Assembly (NCBI GenBank): GCA_964451705.1
Contig: CAYVIV010000032.1
Location: forward strand, 1-8,578
Direction of reading: 5' to 3'
Source of the DNA: CAYYFV01 sp964451705
GTDB lineage: Bacteria; Patescibacteriota; Gracilibacteria; UBA1369; GCA-2718715
Length of the DNA: 8,578 bases
Part shown: piece after piece, positions 1 to 7,500 of the stretch
How the letters are laid out: every line of letters begins with the position of its first letter
Numbering within the stretch: the first letter of the stretch is position 1
Made by a program: the position numbers and the translations under genes
Notes under the pieces: generated by a model
What the model was told of the DNA's origin: nothing
Database searches by the model: none
What the model saw: the letters and a program-made list of their open reading frames with translations, nothing else

Positions 1-513
1 AAGAATTCAAAGGAAAGTTATTTGCATTTTTTACCTCAGACAATTGCTTCTAACCTGCTTTTAGATCGTAGGTTAGTATTCAAGAATGCTAAATATAGTT
101 TAGAATCTTGGCGTCATGTAAATCCTAGGACTTTATATGATAAGATTGTTTTTGTTCTAAATGATATCACAGAGCCAATGCATTTTTTGGATATAGTAAA
201 CAGCATTACGTCTCATAGTTTTGATATGAAAAAGGTCTCTTTGCAAGCTGTGCATAATGAGCTTATCTCTAATCCGGCCTTTGTTTTAATTGGTCGAGGT
301 ATTTACGCACTTAAAGCCTGGGGATACAAGGAGGGTACTGTTTCTGATGTTCTTGAAAGTGTTTTAGGTAAAAAAGGAGCTATGAATCTGTCTGACTTAA
401 CGAAAGAGGTTTTAAAGCTTAGAAAGGTTAAACCAATTACTATTCAAATTAATTTGAGTTCAAAAAAGAATAAATTCCGTAAAAATCGTCAAGGGCTTTA
501 CGAATTAGTTTAA
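1..513 (+). CDS. HARE-type winged-helix DNA-binding protein (5' partial)
   Basis: The frame is open from base 1 to a TAA at 511-513, giving 170 residues with the N-terminus outside the window. The TTG at 22 is therefore an internal codon and need not be a start. Window residues about 44-109 look like a HARE-HTH domain (the winged helix shared with the RNA polymerase delta subunit and ASXL): a helical start TLYDKIVFVLND, then VSLQAVHNELI, then the wing FVLIGRGIYALKAWGY. A second winged-helix-like segment follows (about 112-170), ending in FRKNRQGLYELV. From memory of the family, such proteins in Patescibacteria often carry a sigma-70 region-4-like helix-turn-helix at the N-terminus; if present here it lies upstream of the window. 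The likely role is transcription regulation or an RNA polymerase-associated function, in the cytoplasm. The gene converges on pilT with 23 bases between the stop codons. The domain call is fairly sure; the exact role is unknown. Confidence 0.7.
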   Translation, partial: KNSKESYLHFLPQTIASNLLLDRRLVFKNAKYSLESWRHVNPRTLYDKIVFVLNDITEPMHFLDIVNSITSHSFDMKKVSLQAVHNELISNPAFVLIGRGIYALKAWGYKEGTVSDVLESVLGKKGAMNLSDLTKEVLKLRKVKPITIQINLSSKKNKFRKNRQGLYELV

Positions 514-536
514 TTTTGTGTTATTCTTTTCCAACA

Positions 537-1658
537 CTATATTGATAAACCAAAGTTGTAATCATCTTTGGTTTTTTCAGTAATAAATCCCTGACTATGC
601 AGTTTTTCAATGGCACTTTGCATTGTTTGCATACCTTCTGCTTGATTTGTCTCGAGAACCGATTTGATTTGGAAGGTTTTACCCTCACGGATTAGGTTTG
701 AGATTGCATTGTTTTTTAGCATGATTTCTAAGCCTGCAGTGCGCCCTTTGTCGTCTGCAAGTGGTAGGAGTTGTTGCCAAACTACGGCCTGGAGACTTTC
801 TGAGAGTTGGTTGCGAATTTGATTTTGTTGATCACTAGCAAAAGTGTCAATGATTCTATCTACAGTTTTCGCAGCACCACTAGTGTGTAGGGTTGAAAGG
901 ACTAGGTGACCTGTTTCAGCAGCTGTAAGAGCTAGAGAGATTGTTTCGGCATCACGCATTTCACCAACTAAAATTACATCTGCTGCCTCTCTAAGTACTC
1001 CCTTGAGTGCTGATTGGTAGTCTTTTGTGTGTTTGCCAACTTCTCTTTGTTGAATTATTGATTTTTTGTTTGGATGTAAAAATTCAATTGGGTCTTCTAT
1101 GGTAATTATATTATGTTCTTTGTTGGCATTGATTTCATTTATGATGGCTGCTAATGTTGTAGATTTACCTTGTCCAGTTGGGCCTGTGACTAGAACTATT
1201 CCTTGTTTTAGATTTGCGAGTTTTTTTAGCTGGCTTGGCAAATTAAGTTCATCTATAGATTTTATATCTTGTTCTATAATACGTAATACAGCACCTATAC
1301 CCTTAGACTGCATGAAGACATTTACCCTAAAACGAGAAAGACCTTTAATGTTAATTGCAAAATCTATGTCTAGAGATTTGGCAAAGCTTTGTTTTTGTTC
1401 TTCATTCATAAGCTCCCCAATGTACTTTTCGGCCATTGTTTTTGAGAGTATTGGATGCTGTTGGATAGGAACTATTTTACCATGAATCCTGAGAGAAGGT
1501 TTTATACCTACACTAATATAAATGTCTGATGCCTTGTATTTTACTGCTGTTTGTAGCAGTTTTTGTAGGTCCATAACATCGTTTGGATTGTTTTGGGCTG
1601 CCGGTTGTTTTACTGGTGGCTCTGACTGTCCCTGTGACTGTGGTGCTGAATTATCCAA
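537..1658 (-). CDS. pilT: Type IV pilus retraction ATPase PilT
   Basis: This 373-residue protein is a hexameric, cytoplasmic secretion-type ATPase that powers depolymerisation (retraction) of type IV pili. An N-terminal PAS-like domain (about 30-135) precedes a RecA-like core. The core holds Walker A GPTGQGKST (159-167), an Asp box ITIEDPIEF (185-193), Walker B ILVGEMRD with catalytic Glu233, and a His box HLVLSTLHTSGA (251-262). The segment AISNLIREGK (318-327) matches the AIRNLIRE motif typical of PilT retraction motors and not of PilB, with Arg replaced by Ser. The frame starts with TTG at 1658, just after an in-frame TAA. The first 28 residues are Gln/Pro/Asn-rich and absent from typical PilT. 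An ATG at residue 29 (1574) gives the usual N-terminus MDLQKLLQ. Neither start has a Shine-Dalgarno, so the start is open. No other pilus gene is in the window. Confidence 0.93.
   Translation of the reverse strand: MDNSAPQSQGQSEPPVKQPAAQNNPNDVMDLQKLLQTAVKYKASDIYISVGIKPSLRIHGKIVPIQQHPILSKTMAEKYIGELMNEEQKQSFAKSLDIDFAINIKGLSRFRVNVFMQSKGIGAVLRIIEQDIKSIDELNLPSQLKKLANLKQGIVLVTGPTGQGKSTTLAAIINEINANKEHNIITIEDPIEFLHPNKKSIIQQREVGKHTKDYQSALKGVLREAADVILVGEMRDAETISLALTAAETGHLVLSTLHTSGAAKTVDRIIDTFASDQQNQIRNQLSESLQAVVWQQLLPLADDKGRTAGLEIMLKNNAISNLIREGKTFQIKSVLETNQAEGMQTMQSAIEKLHSQGFITEKTKDDYNFGLSI
547..577 (+). terminator. Rho-independent terminator for the HARE-HTH gene, inside pilT
   Basis: A perfect 9-bp stem (AAACCAAAG at 547-555, CTTTGGTTT at 566-574) encloses a 10-base loop. 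The T-run TTTTTT (572-577) completes it on the + strand only. It starts 34 bases after the TAA of the upstream + strand gene and lies wholly within the last codons of pilT on the other strand. On the minus strand the hairpin is followed by ATCAATATAG, which is not T-rich, so it should end + strand transcripts only. Confidence 0.65.
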
Positions 1659-1681
1659 GTTTTTTTAGGTTAGTTCATATT

Positions 1682-1690
1682 ATTATATCA
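1682..1690 (-). promoter_or_regulatory. Extended -10 promoter element upstream of pilT
   Basis: Read on the minus strand this is TGATATAAT: a consensus TATAAT (1687-1682) with the TG dinucleotide of an extended -10 one base upstream. Initiation about 7 bases downstream would give a leader of about 17 bases to the TTG at 1658, or about 100 bases to the ATG at 1574. No good -35 is seen at 17 bp (TGTTTT at best), which is tolerable for an extended -10 promoter. It suggests pilT can be transcribed separately from dus. Confidence 0.5.
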
Positions 1691-1701
1691 TAAATTACAC
1701 T

Positions 1702-1727
1702 AAAAAAACAGTCTGATTCTAGTTTTT
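1702..1727 (-). terminator. Weak candidate terminator after dus
   Basis: On the minus strand, AAAAAC and GTTTTT can pair, with two further pairs across a one-base bulge, and a run of seven T follows (1708-1702). The stem is mostly A-T and short, so termination would be partial at best. It lies 16 bases past the dus stop codon and just upstream of the pilT -10 element. Confidence 0.25.
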
Positions 1728-1742
1728 AACTCTTAAAACAAT

Positions 1743-2714
1743 TTATAATTCTCTAGTAATTTTATCTAAGAGATCTAGAGCTTCTTTTTTTGTATTAACT
1801 CGAACTAAGTCAAATCGAAAATGAGCAGCATTTGGAATCCCTGTGATGTAATTTGCTAGATGCTTTCGCATTTCTATCATGCCTATGCGTTCACCTTTAA
1901 AAGCACAAGCAAGCTCAATTTGTTTTTTGACTGTTGGGATTTTTTCTAGCAGAGTTTGAGGTCCTTTAAATGTATTACCTTTAAAATGTTCAACTATCTC
2001 TTTTAATATCCAGGGGTTCCCATATGTGGCTCTGCCAATCATGAGACCGTCTAGATTCTTTAATTTGTTAACTGCATCTGTGACTGTTTTGATATCTCCA
2101 TTACCAGAGACTGGGATTTGTAAATGTTTTTTGATTTCGTAGATTGGTTCAAAATCAGCAGTGCCAGTGTATTTTTGTTTGGTTGTGCGACCATGGATTG
2201 CAATATGTTTAGCTCCAGCATCTTCGAGTTTTTTTGTGAATATTTTAAGTGTTTCTAAGTCTAGTTTATGAAATCCTAGACGCATTTTTACAGAAACGTC
2301 TAGTTTGGTTGCATTTGCTGTGGCCTCGACAATTCTGGCAGCCAAATCGGGGTTTTTAAAGAGTGCAGAGCCATGGCAGGAGTTTACTACTTTAGAGGAT
2401 GGGCAGCCCATATTAATGTCTATCCCATCGACGCCCATGTTTTCTAGCAATTTTGCACATTCTGCAAAGTTTTCGGGGTCTTTACCAAATATTTGGGCTA
2501 TAATAGGTCTTTCGATTTCTTGATATTCTACTTTTTGAAAGCTCTTTTTAGAGCCATATTTTAGCCCATCGGAAGATGTGAACTCCGTATAGCAAATAAC
2601 CTCTGGAGTTATCTCTTTAATTAGTTGTCTATATGCTGAATCCGTATACCCCTCCATGGGAGCTAGTAGAATCATGGGTTTGTGATTTTTTATCCAGTTT
2701 TTCCAGCGAAACAT
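1743..2714 (-). CDS. dusB: tRNA-dihydrouridine synthase (DusB-like)
   Basis: This 323-residue FMN enzyme reduces specific uridines in the tRNA D-loop to dihydrouridine using NAD(P)H, in the cytoplasm. A TIM barrel opens with ILLAPMEGYTDSAYR (15-29). It continues with DINMGCPSSKVVNSCHGSAL (99-118), in which Cys104 of the GCP motif is the likely catalytic acid. Next come VKMRLGF (143-149), HGRTTKQKYTGTADF (174-188), NGD (205-207) and the FMN-phosphate loop IGRATYGNPW (226-235). The C-terminal helical domain (about 250-323) holds MRKHLANYITGIPNA, typical of the family. The spacing of MGCPxxKVxxxxxGSAL resembles DusB, but the exact uridine target cannot be read from sequence. The ATG at 2714 follows a -10 element so closely that the mRNA may be leaderless; Met14 is the alternative start. 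The gene lies 60 bases downstream of ftsQ and 84 bases upstream of pilT on the same strand. Confidence 0.93.
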   Translation of the reverse strand: MFRWKNWIKNHKPMILLAPMEGYTDSAYRQLIKEITPEVICYTEFTSSDGLKYGSKKSFQKVEYQEIERPIIAQIFGKDPENFAECAKLLENMGVDGIDINMGCPSSKVVNSCHGSALFKNPDLAARIVEATANATKLDVSVKMRLGFHKLDLETLKIFTKKLEDAGAKHIAIHGRTTKQKYTGTADFEPIYEIKKHLQIPVSGNGDIKTVTDAVNKLKNLDGLMIGRATYGNPWILKEIVEHFKGNTFKGPQTLLEKIPTVKKQIELACAFKGERIGMIEMRKHLANYITGIPNAAHFRFDLVRVNTKKEALDLLDKITREL

Positions 2715-2721
2715 TCTAAAA

Positions 2722-2727
2722 ATTATA
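2722..2727 (-). promoter_or_regulatory. -10 element directly upstream of dus
   Basis: The minus strand reads TATAAT here, in the context CAAGTATATAATTTTTAGA before the ATG at 2714. Only seven bases separate the box from the start codon, so transcription would begin at or next to the A of ATG. No convincing -35 is visible in the A/T-rich upstream sequence. Confidence 0.4.
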
Positions 2728-2774
2728 TACTTGTTTTTAACACTAAAATTTTAATTTGTCTAGAGATATGAGTT

Positions 2775-3530
2775 TTATTTATAAAATATTTTGGCACCAT
2801 TTGCTGACTTAATGCGTAAATCGATATATTCGTAATTATTACTATCTGGTTTGAGCTGTGAAAGAGCATAACTTAGTTTTTGGATTTGAGTTTTGTAATC
2901 ATAGCTCATATCTATCCAAATATAGGTTCCGGAATCTATTAAAAAATGAATTTCTTGGGCTTTGGGTAAATATTTAATGTTTTTAACATTGAGTTTTGTT
3001 TGTTCTTCTAGGTAATTAAGGGCATTTACTGTAAATTGAATTTTTTCTGGAGTAATAATTTGCATGCCTTCTTCGAGCTTGATTCCAGGCAAGAGAATTT
3101 CTGGTAAATCAATTGGTTTGGCTTGCACTCTTGTTATAACACCTGTTTGATTTACTACAAAATAATTTACTTCGATCTCTTGTTGTGAAAAATAAGCTAG
3201 GTCTTCAAATTTTTTATAAGTGATGATCAGGTTTTTGGGGAATTTTTTGATAATTTTTAACTCTTGGATTTGTGGGTAGCTTGTGACTATACGTTTAATT
3301 AACTGTCTTTTCTTAAGGAGAATTAAATTTTGCTTTTTAATATCGAATGTTATTTTGCTGATGATAGAGTCTTGAATTTGTTTATTAGATTCAAGAATGA
3401 TTACAGACTGGATTTTGAAAACTGGGCTGAAAAATAAGACATAAGTAGTTACTAGGATGCAAAAAATGCCAATTATATGCTTTTTTGAGACTTGAATTGA
3501 TTTTTTTGTTATTCTTTTTTTGTGTCGCAT
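2775..3530 (-). CDS. ftsQ: FtsQ/DivIB-like cell division protein
   Basis: This 251-residue single-pass membrane protein fits the FtsQ/DivIB family, the divisome scaffold linking FtsL/FtsB and the septal peptidoglycan synthase. A basic cytoplasmic N-terminus (MRHKKRITKKS) leads to one transmembrane helix (about 18-36, HIIGIFCILVTTYVLFFSP). A POTRA-type domain follows (about 37-107, starting FKIQSVIILE and including LIKRIVTSYPQIQELKIIKKFPKNLIITY). The rest is an extracellular beta domain ending in YEYIDLRI...AKIFYK, which matches the family's usual YIDLR...KIYYK end. Length is normal for the family. There is no mur/ddl/ftsA cell-wall cluster around it, so the assignment rests on architecture and motifs, not on context. 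The ATG at 3530 is preceded by an A/T-rich leader with no Shine-Dalgarno. The gene diverges from trxB and is first in a minus-strand run with dus and pilT. Confidence 0.82.
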   Translation of the reverse strand: MRHKKRITKKSIQVSKKHIIGIFCILVTTYVLFFSPVFKIQSVIILESNKQIQDSIISKITFDIKKQNLILLKKRQLIKRIVTSYPQIQELKIIKKFPKNLIITYKKFEDLAYFSQQEIEVNYFVVNQTGVITRVQAKPIDLPEILLPGIKLEEGMQIITPEKIQFTVNALNYLEEQTKLNVKNIKYLPKAQEIHFLIDSGTYIWIDMSYDYKTQIQKLSYALSQLKPDSNNYEYIDLRIKSANGAKIFYK

Positions 3531-3531
3531 T

Positions 3532-3560
3532 TTGTATTAATGTTTATTTACGATTATAAT
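3532..3560. promoter_or_regulatory. Divergent ftsQ/trxB promoter with a symmetric -10 box
   Basis: The 55-base gap between the two start codons contains the palindrome ATTATAAT (3553-3560). It gives TATAAT on the + strand (3555-3560, towards trxB) and TATAAT on the minus strand (3558-3553, towards ftsQ), sharing four base pairs. Predicted leaders are about 18 bases for trxB and about 16 for ftsQ. On the + strand a weak -35-like TTGTAT (3532-3537) sits exactly 17 bp upstream. No clear -35 is seen for the minus strand. Confidence 0.55.
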
Positions 3561-3585
3561 ACACTTAATTTTTAATAATAGTTAC

Positions 3586-4530
3586 ATGAATTTTTATCCA
3601 ATTATAGTTGTAGGTGGGGGAGTCTCTGGAGCGTCAGCTGCTATGTATGCTGCACGTTTTAATTTAAAAACTTTAGTTTTTGCAGAACAGCCAGGTGGAT
3701 TAATCACTACAACGCACTTGGTAGAAAACTATCCTGGAATTAAATCAATCAGTGGTCCTAAAATGGGGATGGTCTTTTTGGAACATGCCAAGGAAACTGG
3801 TGCAGAGTTTAAGTATGAGACAATTGTAGAAGCTCAAAAAGTTAAAATTCCACAAGGCCACGAGTATGCTGGGGTAGATGGCTTTCGAGTTGCTACAAAA
3901 TCAGATGAGTATTTTTGTTTAACTTTGGTGCTCGCAACTGGTACTGAACACAAACATTTAAATATTCCTGGAGAGCAAGAGTATAAGAATAAGGGAGTCT
4001 CTTACTGTGCGTTGTGTGATGCAGGATTTTTTAAGGAGAAAACAGTTGCGATTGTTGGTGGTGGAGATACCTCCGCAATAGATGCCAATATACTGTCTCA
4101 ACAATGTTCTAAGGTATATGTGCTTGTGCGTAAAGATTATATGAAAGCAGAGCCAATTAACTTAAAGAGAATTGAGGATGATCCTAAGGTAGAAATTCTT
4201 TATAACACAGAGGTTTCTACTATCGAAGGCAATGCAGAGACAATGACGCATGTTATGTTGAAGGATGGCTCTAAAATGGATTTAGATGGTCTTTTCGTAG
4301 CAATTGGATGGAATACTAAAAGTGAGCTTGCAAAGCAGTTAGGAGCTGAATTAAATGCTCGTAATGAGGTAGTTATTAACAGAGAAGCAGAAACATCTGT
4401 ACCTGGACTATATGCAGCAGGAGATGTTACAGATGCACATTTTAAGCAAGCTATTATTGGAGCAGCAGAAGGTGTGTATGCTAGTGTACAAGCCTTTAAT
4501 TATATTCAAAATTTGAAAACAGCTGCTTAG
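3586..4530 (+). CDS. trxB: Thioredoxin reductase-like flavoprotein (NAD(P)H-FAD)
   Basis: This 314-residue protein has the two-domain low-molecular-weight thioredoxin reductase fold, which passes electrons from a pyridine nucleotide through FAD to a redox cysteine pair and on to thioredoxin in the cytoplasm. The N-terminal FAD site reads VVGGGVSGASAAMYAAR (8-24), followed by GGLITTTHLVENYPG and ATGTEHKHLNIPG. The redox motif is CALC (141-144), where many homologues have CATC. The second dinucleotide site is IVGGGDTSAIDA (157-167). The FAD motif GLYAAGDVTD (274-283) and QAIIGAAEG close the fold. The NADPH-specific HRRxxxR motif after the second site is replaced by VRKDYMK, so cofactor preference is uncertain. 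The ATG at 3586 has no Shine-Dalgarno. The gene is monocistronic, with its own promoter and a strong terminator just after the TAG. Confidence 0.9.
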   Translation: MNFYPIIVVGGGVSGASAAMYAARFNLKTLVFAEQPGGLITTTHLVENYPGIKSISGPKMGMVFLEHAKETGAEFKYETIVEAQKVKIPQGHEYAGVDGFRVATKSDEYFCLTLVLATGTEHKHLNIPGEQEYKNKGVSYCALCDAGFFKEKTVAIVGGGDTSAIDANILSQQCSKVYVLVRKDYMKAEPINLKRIEDDPKVEILYNTEVSTIEGNAETMTHVMLKDGSKMDLDGLFVAIGWNTKSELAKQLGAELNARNEVVINREAETSVPGLYAAGDVTDAHFKQAIIGAAEGVYASVQAFNYIQNLKTAA

Positions 4531-4544
4531 TTAAGTAAGAGTTT

Positions 4545-4574
4545 TAAAAAGGGCCCGCTAGCGGGCCCTTTTTA
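4545..4574. terminator. Bidirectional rho-independent terminator (perfect palindrome)
   Basis: This 30-base sequence is its own reverse complement. The stem GGGCCCG, loop CTAG and stem CGGGCCC (4551-4568) are flanked by five A and five T, so each strand ends in a T-run after a very GC-rich hairpin. It sits 14 bases after the trxB TAG and directly abuts the TAG (4577-4575) of the convergent surface-protein gene, serving both. Its GC-richness stands out sharply against the A/T-rich surroundings. Confidence 0.92.
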
Positions 4575-7500
4575 CTATCTAAAACTAAATATATCGAGGA
4601 TATTTTTGAGTTTTTGTTGCCATGGTGAGTTTTGACTTAGTAGTGAGTTTTCTTTTAATTGTTTGACTTTTATAAGAATTTTAGTCATTTCAGAAATTGT
4701 AATGGTTTTGCCTGGTTTAAATTCACCATCACTGTAACCTTTTACTATTCCAAGTTTGCTAGCTGCCATGACAAAGTTTTTAAACCATGCATCGTTTGGT
4801 ACGTCTTTATATGTACTGATCTTGAGGTTACCAGGAATGTTGGCTGTCATTAGAATTATTTTAAGTGCTTCTGCACGGCTAACAGATTGGTATGGTTTAA
4901 AGGTTCCATCCTCATAGCCTTTTACAACACCTTTGTTTTTGAGAGTCATAATCGGTGTAAAGTACATAGAATTAGCATGAATGTCTGAGAATTGACTAGT
5001 TTCCACGGTGCTTGGTTCTATTTCTAGAATTTTGGTGACCATATCACTGAGTTTTCCACGAGTCACGTCTTGCATGGCTTGGTCTGTTTTATTAATAAAT
5101 CCTATTTCACGAGCTTTACGTATGTAGCCTGTATACCAAGGTTCTTGAGGTGAGCTTGCATCTGTGATTTCAAAAATAGATGAAATAGATTTGAGCACTG
5201 GTCGTTTGTAATTTGTGACCATAATCACCATTCTACCTGTGGTATTTGTTTTAAAGTATGCTTTGTTCTCGATTATTTCTGGCTCGGCGTCAAGCAGAGT
5301 ATAGTCTTTAGTTTTAAGGCTGTATGAGTATAGAGCTAAATCTTGAGTTTGAGCTAAGTACTGGCTTGGAATCATGTAGGTTAGTCCAATTTCTTTAGAA
5401 GACTGTAGTGCTCTTGATCCAATTTCAAAGGTTTTAATAAACTTAGTTGGCAGAGTAGTTTTGTCAAAGTGTTTTTCATGTACATTGAGTAGGTCTAAGC
5501 CACCTTGGCTATAGTCTTGTACGTCGGTTAGGCGTTGGAACTCTGCTGTTAATTGTTTGTCGGATGTTTCTTGTCTAGTAAATTTATTAAATGTACCTGA
5601 TTTGCTGTAATTGCTGGTTGAGGTACCACCTCCAGTGTCAAAAGGAATCGCCTGGTTAGCAGCTGCAATGACTGTGGCATGATTTGTAATGATACAACTT
5701 TTGTTACCTACATGATAGAAACAATGGTTTTGAGTACCACTTAACTTGGTACCAGAACATTTATTAATTGGGTAGAATTTCTGTCCTGGGTTTAATTGAA
5801 TTCCCCAGAATTCACTTAGATTGTTATCAAGACAGATTGTAATTGCTTTACTAAATGCTAGTTTAGAGACATTAGAGCCAATTTTAACTGCATTAGATGC
5901 ATCTATTAGATTTGAGTATGTTCCACTAACACCACCAAGTTTATCAAATTGAAACCCGTCGTATGCAGCCTCGGCAAAAATAACTGTGTCTTTAGGGATT
6001 TCTAGAGTTAGGTTAAGGTCTTCGTCGTTTTGGATTTCTATACTATTGTTTTCGGCAGCAACTGCATCATCAAGTTTAAACTCAACAGCTTTAGTAAAGT
6101 TGGCTCTTTCGGTAAGGACAGTGAAACTATCTAAGTTTTTATTCATAGTACTACCATCGGGATTGGTAATTTGCACACTTGTGAGATCTATAGCTGATCC
6201 ATTATCTTTAGTAAATGTGCTTCCAACAAGAGCTTTGGTGTTTTCTTTTTTCAAGAAGTTCACTACTGGAGCGTTTTTGTCTACTATAACTTTGTTGGTT
6301 GCAACTTTAGCTAGACCAGCTTTTTCTTCTGAGACAAAGACTGGATCTTTGGTAGCTGCACTCTCTATCTGCTCAACTGTTTTGGTACAATCACTAATCT
6401 CGTTAGTAGTTTGGATTAGACCTCCTTGTGTTAGTAGTTGTGTAAGACAGTTGGCTGTTAGGGAAATAATGCTATTTTGGTCGTTTTTAATAGAGTATGT
6501 AGTGTTTACTACAGGAGTTTGGTGTGTGATTTTGTTTCTTTGGATTGTAAATGTAGATGTACCTAAGTTATGAATCGCAATAGTGTTGTCTGTAAAGGCA
6601 GATTTTTCTAGAGTTACATCTTGACTGTTTGTAGCCAGGTTTTTAACTGCTGTAGTGTTGTTTGTAAGTTCTGCTTTGGAGACAGTTAATCGAGCATTTT
6701 TATTGTCTACTCCTATTAGTTTTTTATCTATAATTGTCGGTGTAGCGTAGCTAGCTGCTAGATTAATATGAGTTTTGGCATCTTCAGCTTTAATACCAAT
6801 ACCTGTTGCTGCAGTGTCTGACCTTAAGATATTAGAATTTCCAAGACTCACAGTGTAGTTATCATTAGAAAGTTCGGAGGCAATTGTATGAATATCAATT
6901 GCGTAATCTCCAGTTATATTGTTGCCTGTTAAACTTGGACTTGTACCATAGGTTTTAATTGCTGTGGTAGTATCACCGCTAAAGGTGTTGTTGGTAAGGG
7001 TGCTACTTGTAGCATCTTTAAAGTAAATATTTTCGGCTGTAGTACTGTTTATTGTATTTGTATTAAATGTTGAGTTAGCTCCTGTAACTATTGCACTTGG
7101 TAGGGTGGAGTTTGAGATTGTGGCATTGGCGCCAGTTACTACGATAGGATCGTTTACTCGACAACTGTCTAGAGTAATGTCCGAACCGCTTAGAGTTAAA
7201 CTATTATCACCTGTATCTATGGTTGTTGCAGCATTGGAACATGTGACATTTATAGTTTGATTTGTAATGTTTAGAGCATCAATGTTTATGTTTCGTTTAA
7301 TATCTAAAGCTGAACTATTGCCAACTTCTGTAAGTGCATTGCTTAAATAAGTATGATAAGTGATAGCACCTCCATTTTTGGTGGCCTTTAACCTGTAATC
7401 TATAAGGTTGTTATCTAATGCATCTGTAGTGTAGAAAGGAGAGAAGTTTAATTTACCATTGACTTTGATTCTACCACCAACTGCAGCATCGTCATCGTGG

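Noticed and set aside
1066..1485. A 139-codon + strand open frame inside pilT
   Set aside because: It lies fully antisense to the conserved ATPase core, and its protein looks like back-translated pilT with no recognisable domain.
537..1658. The ATPase as PilB (extension motor) or a GspE protein
   Set aside because: The short N-terminal region, total length and AISNLIREGK motif fit PilT, and the long N-terminal domains and tetracysteine zinc site of PilB are absent.
4545..4574. The GC-rich palindrome as a recombination or attachment site
   Set aside because: A perfect stem with A and T flanks between two convergent stop codons is fully explained by a two-way terminator. No integrase or second copy is present.
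5986..6573. A 195-codon + strand open frame, and two shorter ones at 7528-7761 and 8 kb, inside the surface-protein gene
   Set aside because: They are antisense shadows. Ala/Thr/Asn-rich coding yields few stops on the opposite strand, giving hydrophobic Val/Leu/Ser-rich pseudo-proteins that mimic membrane proteins.
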